Shown here piece after piece: positions 45,798 through 54,346 of a stretch of 64,000 bases of DNA (the first letter of the stretch is position 1; the number at the start of each line of letters is the position of its first letter). The notes under the pieces are model-generated. The model was not told the origin of the DNA. It saw nothing but the letters and a program-made list of their open reading frames with translations, and ran no database searches. Made by a program: the position numbers and the translations under genes. Origin of the DNA: Nocardioides marinus (GTDB lineage Bacteria > Pseudomonadota > Alphaproteobacteria > Rhodobacterales > Rhodobacteraceae); contig JAHVJD010000009.1 of assembly GCA_019801415.1 (NCBI GenBank), forward strand, positions 105,773 to 169,772. Direction: 5' to 3'.

Positions 45798-46106
45798 ATG
45801 ACGACCGACACCCAAGATCCCGTCGCCCGCGCAGCGCAGTTGCTGAAGGGCCACCGCGAAAGCATCGACCGTCTGGATGCGATCCTCGTCTATACGCTGG
45901 GCGAGCGCTTCAAGCACACCCAGGCAGTGGGCCGTCTCAAGGCTGAACACGACCTTCCCCCGTCCGATCCTGCCCGCGAAGCCGCGCAGATCGCACGGCT
46001 CGAAGACTTGGCAAGACAGGCCGATCTGGATCCTGAATTCGCCAAGGCATTTTTGAACTTCATCATTGATGAAGTCATCCGACACCACAAGAAACACCAA
46101 GAATAA
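45798..46106 (+). CDS. Chorismate mutase, AroQ type
   Basis: 102 residues from ATG at 45798. The single AroQ domain has RESIDRLDAILVYTLGERFKHTQAVGRLKAEHDLPPSDPAREAAQIARLEDLARQ, with the helix Arg and Lys pairs that bind chorismate. It converts chorismate to prephenate for Phe/Tyr. It sits between the GNATs and rpsP, as in other Rhodobacteraceae. Confidence 0.9.
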   Translation: MTTDTQDPVARAAQLLKGHRESIDRLDAILVYTLGERFKHTQAVGRLKAEHDLPPSDPAREAAQIARLEDLARQADLDPEFAKAFLNFIIDEVIRHHKKHQE

Positions 46107-46166
46107 CAACAAACAACAGGACAACCGGGGCATACCCCGGACAACGCCATCAAAGGAGATGTACCC

Positions 46167-46535
46167 ATGGCAATGAAAATTCGTCTGGCCCGCGGCGGCT
46201 CGAAAAAGCGTCCCTTCTACCGCATCGTGGCTGCCGACAGCCGCATGCCGCGCGACGGCCGCTTCATCGAGAAGCTGGGCACCTACAACCCGCTGCTGCC
46301 GAAAGATTCGGAAGAGCGCGTGAAAATGGACATGGAGCGCGTGCAGTACTGGCTGGACCAGGGCGCCCAGCCGACCGACCGTATCGCACGTATGCTGGAA
46401 GCAGCTGGCGTCCGCGAGAAGGCCGAGCGCAACAACCCCAAGAAAGGCACCCCGGGCAAGAAAGCCCAAGAACGCGCCGAAGAAAAAGCTGCCAAGGCTG
46501 CTGAAGCTGCCGAAGCCGCTGCCGACGCGGAATAA
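46167..46535 (+). CDS. rpsP: Ribosomal protein S16
   Basis: 122 residues. The N-terminus [44 protein letters not shown] is the S16 signature. The C-terminus carries an Ala/Glu/Lys-rich extension (about 85-122) typical of alphaproteobacteria. AAGGAGATG precedes the start. A 6-bp hairpin CCGGGG-CATA-CCCCGG lies in the leader at 46125-46140. bluB begins four bases after the stop. Confidence 0.97.
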   Translation: MAMKIRLARGGSKKRPFYRIVAADSRMPRDGRFIEKLGTYNPLLPKDSEERVKMDMERVQYWLDQGAQPTDRIARMLEAAGVREKAERNNPKKGTPGKKAQERAEEKAAKAAEAAEAAADAE

Positions 46536-46539
46536 ATCC

Positions 46540-47178
46540 GTGGAGCTGCGGGATGCCTTTCCCGAGGAGTTCCGCAGCCAGCTTGATCTGCTGATGCGGC
46601 TTCGGCGCGATGTGCGCCGGTTCCGCAGCGATCCGGTGGACGAGGCAGTGCTGATGCGCTGCCTCTCTGCCATTCCCCTGGCCCCCTCGGTGGGGCTGAG
46701 CGAACCCTGGCGCATTCTACGCGTCGAGAGCGCCAAAGCCCGCGCCGCGGCGCTGGCGAATTTCGAGAAGGCCAATGCAGAGGCTCTGCAAGGCTATTCG
46801 GGCGAGCGTGCCGAGCGCTATGCCGGATTGAAACTCTCGGGCATGCGCGATGCGCCCGTGCAGCTCGCGTTCTATTGCGATGACGAGACCGCCCAGGGCC
46901 ACGGCCTTGGCGCCGCCACCATGCCGGAAATGCGCCGCTATTCCGTGGTCACCGCCATCACCCTGTTCTGGCTCGCCCTGCGCGCGGAAGGGCTTGGTCT
47001 TGGCTGGGTTTCGGTGCTGGATCCCGAGAAACTCAACCGTGACCTGGCAGCGCCAGAGAGCTGGAAGCTGATCGGCTACTTCTGCATCGGTTACCCGGAG
47101 CGGCTTTCGGACACCCCGGAACTGCAGGAAAGCGGCTGGGAAAGCCGGATGGCGGATCTGCCGCTGGAAACGCGTTGA
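46540..47178 (+). CDS. bluB: 5,6-dimethylbenzimidazole synthase BluB
   Basis: 212 residues, GTG start at 46540. Nitroreductase fold specific to BluB: RRDVRRFRSDPVDEAVLMRCLSAIPLAPSVGLSEPWRILRV binds FMN, with FYCDDETAQGHGLGAATMPEMRRYSVVTAITLFWLALRAEGLGLGWVSVLDP. BluB cuts FMNH2 with oxygen to make the lower ligand of cobalamin. It sits unusually between rpsP and rimM, away from cobC/cbiB at 24-26 kb. Confidence 0.92.
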   Translation: MELRDAFPEEFRSQLDLLMRLRRDVRRFRSDPVDEAVLMRCLSAIPLAPSVGLSEPWRILRVESAKARAAALANFEKANAEALQGYSGERAERYAGLKLSGMRDAPVQLAFYCDDETAQGHGLGAATMPEMRRYSVVTAITLFWLALRAEGLGLGWVSVLDPEKLNRDLAAPESWKLIGYFCIGYPERLSDTPELQESGWESRMADLPLETR

Positions 47179-47185
47179 CGCCGCG

Positions 47186-47326
47186 ATGGGACGGTTGATA
47201 CGGCTTGTGTTTTTCGTTGCGGTGGCTTTTACGGCTGGCATCTTCTTCGAACGCAACAACCAAAGCGAACTCTGCAAACAGACCGGCGGTCAATGGCTGC
47301 GTGCAGGGTTCTGTGCAAAGGAATGA
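47186..47326 (+). CDS. Small single-pass membrane protein
   Basis: 46 residues. One N-terminal hydrophobic helix (about 4-21, [17 protein letters not shown]) is followed by a polar tail with two Cys ([20 protein letters not shown]), a C-x3-GG-W-x5-C pattern suggesting a disulfide outside the membrane. It starts seven bases after bluB and ends four bases before rimM, and all three look cotranscribed. Function unknown. Confidence 0.7.
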   Translation: MGRLIRLVFFVAVAFTAGIFFERNNQSELCKQTGGQWLRAGFCAKE

Positions 47327-47330
47327 AACG

Positions 47331-47834
47331 ATGAGCGATCTTATCTGCGTCGGCGCGCTGGCAGGCGCCTTTGGGGTGCGCGGCGAGGTGCGTCTCAAGA
47401 GCTTCTGCGCCATCCCCGAAGAAATCGAAGACTATTCGCCCCTGTGCAGCGAAGACGGCAGCCAGAGTTTCAGCCTGAAGATCACGCGCGCCGTAAAGAA
47501 CGGTTTTGCGGCCAGGATCGTCGGGGTCGAAACCAAGGAGGACGCCGACGCGCTGAAGGGGCTGCGGCTTTTTGCACGGCGTGACCAGCTGCCGACCTTG
47601 CCCGACGATGAATATTACCACGCCGACCTGATCGGGCTGGAGGTCTACGACACCGGCGGCACCCTCCTGGGCACGGTGCGCTCGGTACAGAACCACGGCG
47701 CCACGGATCTTCTGGAGGTGCATGGCCCGGGGTTGAAGTCCTCGGTTCTGCTGCCCTTTACGCTGGCCGCCGTGCCGACAGTGGATCTCGCGCAGAAACG
47801 TATCGTCGCAGACCCGCCTGACGGGCTGTTCTGA
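47331..47834 (+). CDS. rimM: Ribosome maturation factor RimM
   Basis: 167 residues. [27 protein letters not shown] is the RimM N-terminal domain, with a PRC-barrel C-terminal half ([41 protein letters not shown]). It assists assembly of the 30S head with S19. It lies between rpsP and trmD in the conserved order but with bluB and a small gene inserted. Confidence 0.95.
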   Translation: MSDLICVGALAGAFGVRGEVRLKSFCAIPEEIEDYSPLCSEDGSQSFSLKITRAVKNGFAARIVGVETKEDADALKGLRLFARRDQLPTLPDDEYYHADLIGLEVYDTGGTLLGTVRSVQNHGATDLLEVHGPGLKSSVLLPFTLAAVPTVDLAQKRIVADPPDGLF

Positions 47835-47853
47835 TCGCGCCTCGGCCTGCCGC

Positions 47854-48891
47854 TCAGTCTTGCTCGGTTGCCAGCAGGTGATCGAGCACCTTGACCAGCA
47901 ACATCAGTTGCCGCTCCCCCTTCGGGCTGACAGCCCGCTCTGTTACGGCCAATCTCTCCCACGCGGCCCAAAGCTTCATGGCGAAGAAGAACTGGAAGAC
48001 GGGATCATTCGACACGGGCGCGCCATAGCCGGTTTCGAAGGCGTCCCAGTCGGCCTGGGCAATATATCCGTATCCATCCGGGCAGCCAGCCTCTGCCAAG
48101 TGGTGCAGCCCGTTGGCCAGGAACAGATTTGCCAGATCACGTTGGGGGACGGTGCCGCGGTGATTGGCAAAATCAATAAGGCTGATCTGATCTTCGGCAA
48201 TCAGGATGTTGCGCATGTGCAGATCGCCATGTTCCACCGCGCCCTGATAGGTCTGCCCCCTTGCGCGCCTGCCGACCCGGTGCAGATAGGCACATAGACC
48301 AAAAAACCGCTTGGGCTTCCGGATTGGCAGCTCCCCCGCCCGCACCTTCTGGGCACTCTCGCCGACTTGTCGCAGATACGGTTTCGGCCAAAACCGCTTC
48401 GCCTCCGTGCGGGAACAATTATGCAGCGCCGCCACGGCATGGCCGATCCGCCGGAGGACGACGCCCCGGTTCTCAAGCCCCAGGCTGCTCATATCAAGCG
48501 CTTGGAACGCCGTTGCGCCGGGAGCGAACTCCATCAGCGCAACCTTGTCTCGCGGATCCCGCCATAGAATCTCGGGAACCGACACGCCCCGCGTCTCCTT
48601 CAGCCCCTCCGTCGCAGCCTGATGGCGGTCCAGGATGCGCCGGAACGTCTGAAAGCCGCGAGGGGAATAATCTGCACGCAGGACATAGTCTCGGCCATTT
48701 GCAGCCTGAATGTGCAACACGCAGCGCAGGTCCGCCCGGCCGCTATTGACCCGCAACCTGTGAAACCGGGCGGCCTCGGTGGGCAGGCCAACGCTGGCAG
48801 CGATGCGCGGCCACAGTGCCTGGGTGCGCTCCTGCACCTCGACCATCGCGTCGAACTGCGCCTGTTCTTGGGAATGCGCCCGTGAATTCAT
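47854..48891 (-). CDS. Aminoglycoside phosphotransferase-like kinase family protein
   Basis: 345 residues from ATG at 48891. The kinase-like fold shows HGDLHMRNILI (catalytic loop) and LIDFANHRG (metal-binding). The closest general class is APH/choline-kinase-like proteins, whose substrates are sugars, choline or unknown small molecules; antibiotic resistance is not implied. It lies on the minus strand inside the otherwise plus-strand rimM-trmD pair. Confidence 0.75.
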   Translation of the reverse strand: MNSRAHSQEQAQFDAMVEVQERTQALWPRIAASVGLPTEAARFHRLRVNSGRADLRCVLHIQAANGRDYVLRADYSPRGFQTFRRILDRHQAATEGLKETRGVSVPEILWRDPRDKVALMEFAPGATAFQALDMSSLGLENRGVVLRRIGHAVAALHNCSRTEAKRFWPKPYLRQVGESAQKVRAGELPIRKPKRFFGLCAYLHRVGRRARGQTYQGAVEHGDLHMRNILIAEDQISLIDFANHRGTVPQRDLANLFLANGLHHLAEAGCPDGYGYIAQADWDAFETGYGAPVSNDPVFQFFFAMKLWAAWERLAVTERAVSPKGERQLMLLVKVLDHLLATEQD

Positions 48892-48947
48892 CAAAACCCC
48901 AAAGCTTGGTATTGCGCCCCACCGTCACTGGACTAAACACTCAATCC

Positions 48948-49751
48948 ATGAGTGCTGCAAACAAATCCCACGGCCGCAAGGCCATCCGCCCGACCCTGAA
49001 ACCGCGCGAGCTGATGACGCCGACGCCGGATTTGGCGGGCGTCTGGAAGGCCAAGATCATCACCCTGTTTCCCGATGCCTTCCCCGGCGTGTTGGGCGAA
49101 AGCCTGACCGGCAAGGCGCTTCAGCAGGGGTTGTGGCAACTGGAAACCACCGATCTGCGCCAGTTTGGCGTCGGCAAGCACCGCAATGTCGATGACACCC
49201 CCGCAGGCGGCGGCGCCGGCATGGTTCTGCGCCCGGACGTTCTTGGCGAGGCGATCGAGCACACGATGGCAGGCACCGGCGGCAACTGGCCGCTGATCTA
49301 CCTGTCGCCCCGCGGTCGGCGGATGGACCAGCGGATGATGCAGGATTTCGCCCGCTGCGACGGCATCACTTTGCTGTGCGGCCGGTTCGAAGGCGTCGAT
49401 GAACGGGTGCTGCAGCACTACGGCATCCAGGAAGTCTCGCTGGGGGATTTTGTCATGACTGGCGGCGAGCTGGCAGCCCAGGCGCTGATCGACGCCACCG
49501 TGCGGCTGATCCCCGGCGTGCTGGGCAACCACGCCTCGACCGAGGAGGAGAGCTTTTCCTCCGGCCTTCTGGAGCATCCGCAATATACCCGCCCCGCCGA
49601 ATGGAAGGGCCACGAGATCCCCGAGGTTCTGATGTCCGGCCACCACGGCAAGATCGCCGAATGGCGCCACCAGATGAGCGAGGAGATCACCCGCCAGCGG
49701 CGCCCTGACCTTTGGGACGCCCACCAGGCCCGGAAAAACCGCACTTCGTAG
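48948..49751 (+). CDS. trmD: tRNA (guanine-N1)-methyltransferase
   Basis: 267 residues. The SPOUT knot has KIITLFPDAFPGVLGES, GGGAGMVLRPDVL, LSPRGRRMDQRMMQDFA, CGRFEGVDERVL and VSLGDFVMTGGELAAQALIDA. It methylates G37 of tRNAs. The N-terminus before KIITLFPD is about 33 residues longer than in E. coli; ATG at 48948 is used, with a later Met at 49014 as alternative. It is separated from rimM by a minus-strand gene. Confidence 0.95.
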   Translation: MSAANKSHGRKAIRPTLKPRELMTPTPDLAGVWKAKIITLFPDAFPGVLGESLTGKALQQGLWQLETTDLRQFGVGKHRNVDDTPAGGGAGMVLRPDVLGEAIEHTMAGTGGNWPLIYLSPRGRRMDQRMMQDFARCDGITLLCGRFEGVDERVLQHYGIQEVSLGDFVMTGGELAAQALIDATVRLIPGVLGNHASTEEESFSSGLLEHPQYTRPAEWKGHEIPEVLMSGHHGKIAEWRHQMSEEITRQRRPDLWDAHQARKNRTS

Positions 49752-49857
49752 ACTGCTCCCCTGCCGCGAACCTGCCCCAAGCGCATCAAATCATTGCCGG
49801 ATTGCGCAAGCCGTGTTTATCCTCGGTCATATTCATTGAACTATAGGAGAGATCAGG

Positions 49858-50193
49858 GTGGCAGGAAAATTCGAACTGTACCGGGACAAGGCCGGTGAGT
49901 ATCGCTTTCGTCTGAAGGCAGGCAATGGCGAAAACATTCTGGGCAGCGAAGGCTACAAACAGAAAGCCAGCGCGGAAAACGGCATTGCATCGGTCCGCAA
50001 GAACGCCGTCGACGACGCGCGTTACGAGCGCAAGGAAACCGCCGCGGGCAAGTTCATGTTCAACCTCAAGGCCAGCAACGGCCAGGTCATCGGCAGCTCG
50101 CAAAGCTACACCAGTGCGTCAGGCCGCGACAACGGCATTGAATCCGTTAAGAAAAACGCGCCGGACGCAAAACTGGACGACCAAACCGCCTGA
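49858..50193 (+). CDS. YegP-like DUF1508 tandem-repeat protein
   Basis: 111 residues with GTG start after AGGAGAG. Two DUF1508 repeats are visible: FELYRDKAGEYRFRLKAGNGENILGSEGY and FMFNLKASNGQVIGSSQSY, each a small beta-sheet unit with the RLKAxNG pattern. Function unknown. It lies between trmD and rplS and is followed by a long leader. Confidence 0.85.
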   Translation: MAGKFELYRDKAGEYRFRLKAGNGENILGSEGYKQKASAENGIASVRKNAVDDARYERKETAAGKFMFNLKASNGQVIGSSQSYTSASGRDNGIESVKKNAPDAKLDDQTA

Positions 50194-50480
50194 CAAGCCG
50201 ACACAAGCGACGCTCCTCGGCAGGCCGGTTGCGCCCCGGCCCGGCGGGAGCCCCGGTGAAACTCTTGCCGGATAGGCGGCTCGGCACTTGTTTTAGCAGT
50301 CTTTCAGCCGTATACAGCGCAGGTCTGGATTCGCTTTTGCGGACCCGGACCGTCGTGCGTTGGATCATGACTTGGAAACTTTCTTCGGTTTCACCATGGG
50401 ATCCCGCGCCGACACGAAGGAACAGACGACGTGATCTCTGGCGGGCGCCTCGGCGGACCCGGTGAAGACCAGGAGCTCTC
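50194..50480. other. rplS leader region, no gene
   Basis: The 339 bases between the YegP-like gene and rplS hold no credible gene other than the tiny upstream frame at 50481. It probably contains the rplS promoter and an untranslated leader. Confidence 0.5.
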
Positions 50481-50522
50481 ATGACGCGAAACCTCTGTGG
50501 AGCAAACCACAGGCAGATTTAG
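50481..50522 (+). CDS. Possible leader peptide of rplS (13 codons)
   Basis: ATG at 50481 is preceded by AGGAG with six bases between (CCAGGAGCTCTCATG), giving a 13-codon frame, [13 protein letters not shown]. Its TAG stop (50520-50522) is the beginning of the TTTAGGAGAG that forms the rplS ribosome-binding site. Its codons lie across a hairpin CTGTGG-AGCAAA-CCACAG (50495-50512). Ribosomes on this frame could affect access to the rplS start. Confidence 0.35.
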   Translation: MTRNLCGANHRQI

Positions 50523-50532
50523 GAGAGTTGCG

Positions 50533-50907
50533 ATGGACCTGATCGCACAGCTGGAGGCGGAACAGATCGCCGCCCTGGGGAAAGAGATCCCCGATTTCAA
50601 AGCCGGTGACACCATCCGTGTCGGCTACAAGGTGACCGAAGGCTCGCGCACCCGTGTGCAGATGTACGAAGGCGTCTGCATCAGCCGCAAGAACGGCTCG
50701 GGCATTGCCGGTTCGTTCACCGTCCGCAAGATTTCGTTTGGCGAAGGCGTGGAGCGTGTGTTCCCGCTGTTCTCGACCAACATCGACTCGATCGAAGTTG
50801 TGCGCCGTGGCCGTGTCCGCCGCGCCAAGCTGTACTACCTGCGCTCGCGCCGCGGCAAATCGGCCCGTATCGCAGAAGACGCGAACTACAAGCCCAAGAA
50901 AGCCTGA
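50533..50907 (+). CDS. rplS: Ribosomal protein L19
   Basis: 124 residues: [87 protein letters not shown] is L19. TAGGAGAG precedes the ATG. It follows trmD (after a YegP-like gene) and precedes rpmE by 11 bases. Confidence 0.97.
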   Translation: MDLIAQLEAEQIAALGKEIPDFKAGDTIRVGYKVTEGSRTRVQMYEGVCISRKNGSGIAGSFTVRKISFGEGVERVFPLFSTNIDSIEVVRRGRVRRAKLYYLRSRRGKSARIAEDANYKPKKA

Positions 50908-50918
50908 GGAGTGGTATC

Positions 50919-51140
50919 ATGAAAAAAGACACCCATCCCGACTACCACTTCATCGACGTCAAAATGACCGACGGCACCATCATCAAGATGCGCTCCACCT
51001 GGGGTGCCGAAGGTGATCAGCTGGCACTGGACATCGACCCGACCGTGCACCCGGCCTGGACCGGTGGCTCCTCGCGTCTGATGGATGCCGGCGGCCGCGT
51101 ATCCAAGTTCAAGAAGAAATACGAAGGTCTGGGCTTCTAA
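50919..51140 (+). CDS. rpmE: Ribosomal protein L31, zinc-free type
   Basis: 73 residues. [29 protein letters not shown] is L31-like, and the sequence contains no Cys at all, so this is the C-minus form that does not bind zinc. Such forms often replace or replace-on-demand zinc L31; no second copy is in this window. An intrinsic terminator follows. Confidence 0.93.
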   Translation: MKKDTHPDYHFIDVKMTDGTIIKMRSTWGAEGDQLALDIDPTVHPAWTGGSSRLMDAGGRVSKFKKKYEGLGF

Positions 51141-51169
51141 GCCGCCCGACGTATTTTGTCGAACTCCCG

Positions 51170-51204
51170 AAGGCTGCCCCGGACGGGCAGCCTTCTTTCT
51201 TTTT
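51170..51204 (+). terminator. Intrinsic terminator after rpmE
   Basis: Stem AAGGCTGCCC / GGGCAGCCTT (10 bp) with a short loop, then CTTTCTTTTTTC. A clear intrinsic terminator on the plus strand for the rplS-rpmE transcript. Confidence 0.9.
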
Positions 51205-51254
51205 TCTTCTGACGCTGGGGCCGATGATGCCTCGCGGGAAAGACAGCTCTCCTC

Positions 51255-53366
51255 GTGAAACACGCCCTGGCAGCCGCCCTGCAAGAACGCGGATATGAAA
51301 CCCTGACCCAAGTGCAGGAGGCGGTGACCCAGCCGGACGTCGCCGACCGCGATCTCCTGGTGTCAGCGCAAACCGGATCGGGCAAGACTGTGGGCTTCGG
51401 CCTCGCCCTCGCCCCCACCCTGCTGGGCGACGCCGAGGAATTCGGTGAAGCCGCCGCCCCTCTGGCGCTGGTGATTGCGCCAACCCGCGAGCTGGCAATG
51501 CAGGTCAAACACGAACTGGGCTGGCTTTACCGCGGCGCAGGCGCACGCATTGCCTCCTGTGTTGGCGGCATGGACATGCGCGACGAACGGCGCGCGCTGG
51601 AGCGCGGTGCCCATATCGTGGCGGCAACGCCGGGCCGCCTGCGCGACCACATCATGCGCGGCTCCATCGACCTCAGCCAGGTGCGCGGCGTGGTGCTGGA
51701 CGAAGCCGACGAGATGCTGGACCTGGGCTTCCGCGAGGATCTGGAATTCATCCTGGGCGAAGCCCCGGAAGAGCGCCGCACACTGCTGTTCTCGGCCACC
51801 GTGCCGCCCGCCATCGCCAATCTGGCTGAGACCTTCCAGAAGGACGCGCTGCGGATCAAGACCGCGGGCGAGACCAAGCAGCACAGCGACATCGAATACC
51901 GGTTGATGAGCGTGGCGCAGGCCGATGCCGAAAACGCCATCATCAACGTGTTGCGCTACTACGAGGCCCCCAGCTCCATCGTGTTCGCCAACACCCGCGC
52001 CGCGGTGAACCGTCTGGCCGCACGGCTGACCAACCGCGGCCTGCCCGTGGTGACCCTGTCGGGCGAGCTGTCCCAGACCGAGCGCAGCCATGCCCTGCAA
52101 GCCATGCGCGACGGGCGTGCGCGTGTCTGCGTGGCCACCGACGTCGCCGCCCGCGGCATTGACCTGCCGGGGCTGGAACTGGTGGTCCATGCCGAACTGC
52201 CCTCGAACCACGAAACCCTGCTGCACCGCTCCGGCCGAACCGGCCGTGCGGGCCGTAAGGGCGTCAGCGCGCTGATCGCTCCGCCCAAGGCCCGCAGCAA
52301 GGCGCTGCGGCTGCTGAAATGGGCCAAGCTGAGTGCCGAACATTGCGAGGCGCCCTCGGCCGACGACATTCTGGCCCGCGACGAAGAGCGCATGCTGGCC
52401 GATCCGGTCTGGCAGGAGCCGGTGGCCGAGAACGAACAGGCCGGTGTTCAGACGCTGCTGGACACCTTCACCCCCGAGCAGATCGCGGCGACATACCTGC
52501 GCCTGTTCCGCAGCCGCCATTCGGCGCCGGAAGAGCTGCGCCCGGTCGATGCGCAGGAGCCGCGCAAGGAGCGCAAGGAACGCAAACCTTTCGGCCCCTC
52601 GGTCTGGTTCTCTCTGTCCGGCGGCCGCGCCACGGGCGCAGATCCGCGCCGGGTGCTGCCGATGCTCTGCAAGGCGGGCGGTATCGACCGCGACGCCATC
52701 GGCGCCATTCGCATTCAGGAAAACGAGACCTTTGCCGAGATCAGCCAGGACGCGGTCGAGGGCTTTCTGAAGGCGCTCGACGGCAAGACCGAGCTGGAGC
52801 CCGGCGCGGTGCTGACCCGTCTGGACCAGGCCCCCGACCTGCCGCCGCCGCCGCGCCGCGGTCCCGGCGGCCCCAAGGGCGGCTTCAAGGGCGACCGCGC
52901 CCCCAAACCGCACCGCGGCAAATCCGACGGCGCCAAGCCATACCACAAGAAGTCGGAAGGCAGCGATGACAGGCGCCCGCCGCGCAAGGACTGGAAGGAC
53001 AAGCCGCGCCGGGACGACCGGCCGGAGCGCTCTGAACGCCCTGATCGCGCCGAACGGCCCGAACGCAGCAAACCGCGTCCGGCGGAACGCCCCCGCAAGC
53101 CCGCCCCGGCTGTCACCGCCAAACCCAAGGGCGCGTCGGATCCCTCCAAGCGGATGACCCGCCCCGGCAGCCCGGCAGGCAAACCGTCTGGCAAGCCCTC
53201 CGGCAAACCGTCCGGCATACCCGCAGCCAAGCCCTATGCAGCTAAGGGTCCGAAGCCGCCCGTCGGCAAGCCCAACAGCAAGAAGAACAAGGCCCGTGCA
53301 GCGGCGGCCAAGGGCGGCGACGCACGCCCCCGGCACAAGAGTGGCGGGCCGTCCAAACACAGGTGA
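51255..53366 (+). CDS. DEAD-box RNA helicase with DbpA-like domain and basic tail
   Basis: 703 residues, GTG start at 51255. Motifs: AQTGSGKT (38-45), PTRELA, DEADEML, SATV, ATDVAARGIDLP and HRSGRTGRAG. A DbpA/CsdA-type RNA-binding domain follows (VWFSLSGGRATGADPRRVLPMLC, about 450-510). The last 130 residues are basic and repetitive, with a GKPS repeat (SGKPSGKPSGIPAAKP) at about 650-665. Such helicases help rRNA folding, often in the cold. It is downstream of the rpmE terminator and 110 bases before mipZ. Confidence 0.9.
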   Translation: MKHALAAALQERGYETLTQVQEAVTQPDVADRDLLVSAQTGSGKTVGFGLALAPTLLGDAEEFGEAAAPLALVIAPTRELAMQVKHELGWLYRGAGARIASCVGGMDMRDERRALERGAHIVAATPGRLRDHIMRGSIDLSQVRGVVLDEADEMLDLGFREDLEFILGEAPEERRTLLFSATVPPAIANLAETFQKDALRIKTAGETKQHSDIEYRLMSVAQADAENAIINVLRYYEAPSSIVFANTRAAVNRLAARLTNRGLPVVTLSGELSQTERSHALQAMRDGRARVCVATDVAARGIDLPGLELVVHAELPSNHETLLHRSGRTGRAGRKGVSALIAPPKARSKALRLLKWAKLSAEHCEAPSADDILARDEERMLADPVWQEPVAENEQAGVQTLLDTFTPEQIAATYLRLFRSRHSAPEELRPVDAQEPRKERKERKPFGPSVWFSLSGGRATGADPRRVLPMLCKAGGIDRDAIGAIRIQENETFAEISQDAVEGFLKALDGKTELEPGAVLTRLDQAPDLPPPPRRGPGGPKGGFKGDRAPKPHRGKSDGAKPYHKKSEGSDDRRPPRKDWKDKPRRDDRPERSERPDRAERPERSKPRPAERPRKPAPAVTAKPKGASDPSKRMTRPGSPAGKPSGKPSGKPSGIPAAKPYAAKGPKPPVGKPNSKKNKARAAAAKGGDARPRHKSGGPSKHR

Positions 53367-53476
53367 AACACTAAATTCACCAGCCTGCGCCCGCGGCTTT
53401 TCTTGTCCGGTTTCAGAGCCTATACAGGGGCCAATAGGCAAAAACGTGCTCAAAGCACGAACAAAGGGACCGGAAA

Positions 53477-54286
53477 ATGGCGCATATCATTGTCGTCGGC
53501 AACGAGAAGGGCGGCGCGGGCAAATCCACCGTCTCCATGCATGTCGCAACCACGCTGGCCCGTCTGGGCCACCGGGTTGCGGCGCTGGACCTTGATCTGC
53601 GGCAGCGCTCGATGGGGCGTTACCTGGAAAACCGCAAGGACTTCTGCGCCAAGGCGGGGCTGAATCTGCCGATGGTCGAGATGCACGAGCTGCCGGAAAT
53701 CGACCCCGCCAGCCTGCAGCCCGGCGAGAACATCTACGATCACCGCTTGTCGGCTGCGGTTTCTGCGCTGGAAAACGGCCACGATTTCATCCTGATCGAC
53801 TGCCCTGGCTCGCACACGCGGCTGAGCCAGGTTGCGCATTCCCTGGCGGATACGCTGATCACGCCTCTGAATGACAGCTTTGTCGATTTCGACCTGCTGG
53901 CGCATGTGGACCAGAAGGGCGAAAAGATCACCGGCCCCTCGGTCTACTCCGAGATGGTCTGGAACGCCCGCCAGCTGCGCGCGCAGGCCGGGTTGAAACC
54001 GATCGACTGGATCGTGATCCGCAACCGGGTCGGCACCCAGCGTATGGTCAACAAGGAAAAGATGGAACGCGCCATCAACATGCTATCCAAGCGGATCGGC
54101 TTCCGCGTCGCCCCCGGCTTCTCCGAGCGGGTGATCTTCCGAGAGCTGTTCCCCCGCGGGCTGACGCTGCTGGACCTCAAGGATATCGGCGTCAAGCAGC
54201 TGAACATCTCCAACATCGCGGCGCGTCAGGAACTGCGCGACATGATGAAGGAAGTGAACCTGCCCGGCGTCGAGGTCAGCATCTGA
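53477..54286 (+). CDS. mipZ: Division plane positioning ATPase MipZ
   Basis: 269 residues, ParA/MinD-superfamily. The deviant Walker A is GNEKGGAGKSTVSMHVA (8-24), then ALDLDLRQRSMGRYLENR and DCPGSH for Walker B. MipZ forms a gradient from the poles and blocks FtsZ in alphaproteobacteria without MinCDE. The ATG follows GGAAA. It is downstream of the helicase gene. Confidence 0.92.
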   Translation: MAHIIVVGNEKGGAGKSTVSMHVATTLARLGHRVAALDLDLRQRSMGRYLENRKDFCAKAGLNLPMVEMHELPEIDPASLQPGENIYDHRLSAAVSALENGHDFILIDCPGSHTRLSQVAHSLADTLITPLNDSFVDFDLLAHVDQKGEKITGPSVYSEMVWNARQLRAQAGLKPIDWIVIRNRVGTQRMVNKEKMERAINMLSKRIGFRVAPGFSERVIFRELFPRGLTLLDLKDIGVKQLNISNIAARQELRDMMKEVNLPGVEVSI

Positions 54287-54320
54287 CCCCGCGCCCCCAA
54301 GCGTAAAACCCAATGGCTGC

Positions 54321-54340
54321 TGCGCCCCATAAAGGGCGCA
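54321..54340. terminator. Weak hairpin between mipZ and the cyclase gene
   Basis: TGCGCCC-CATAAA-GGGCGCA, a 7-bp stem, lies between these convergent genes. There is no T run on either side, so termination is doubtful. Confidence 0.3.
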
Positions 54341-54346
54341 ACGGCG

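Noticed and set aside
47854..48891. Antibiotic-resistance kinase
   Set aside because: The fold is APH-like but these chromosomal proteins have many substrates; nothing points to antibiotic resistance.
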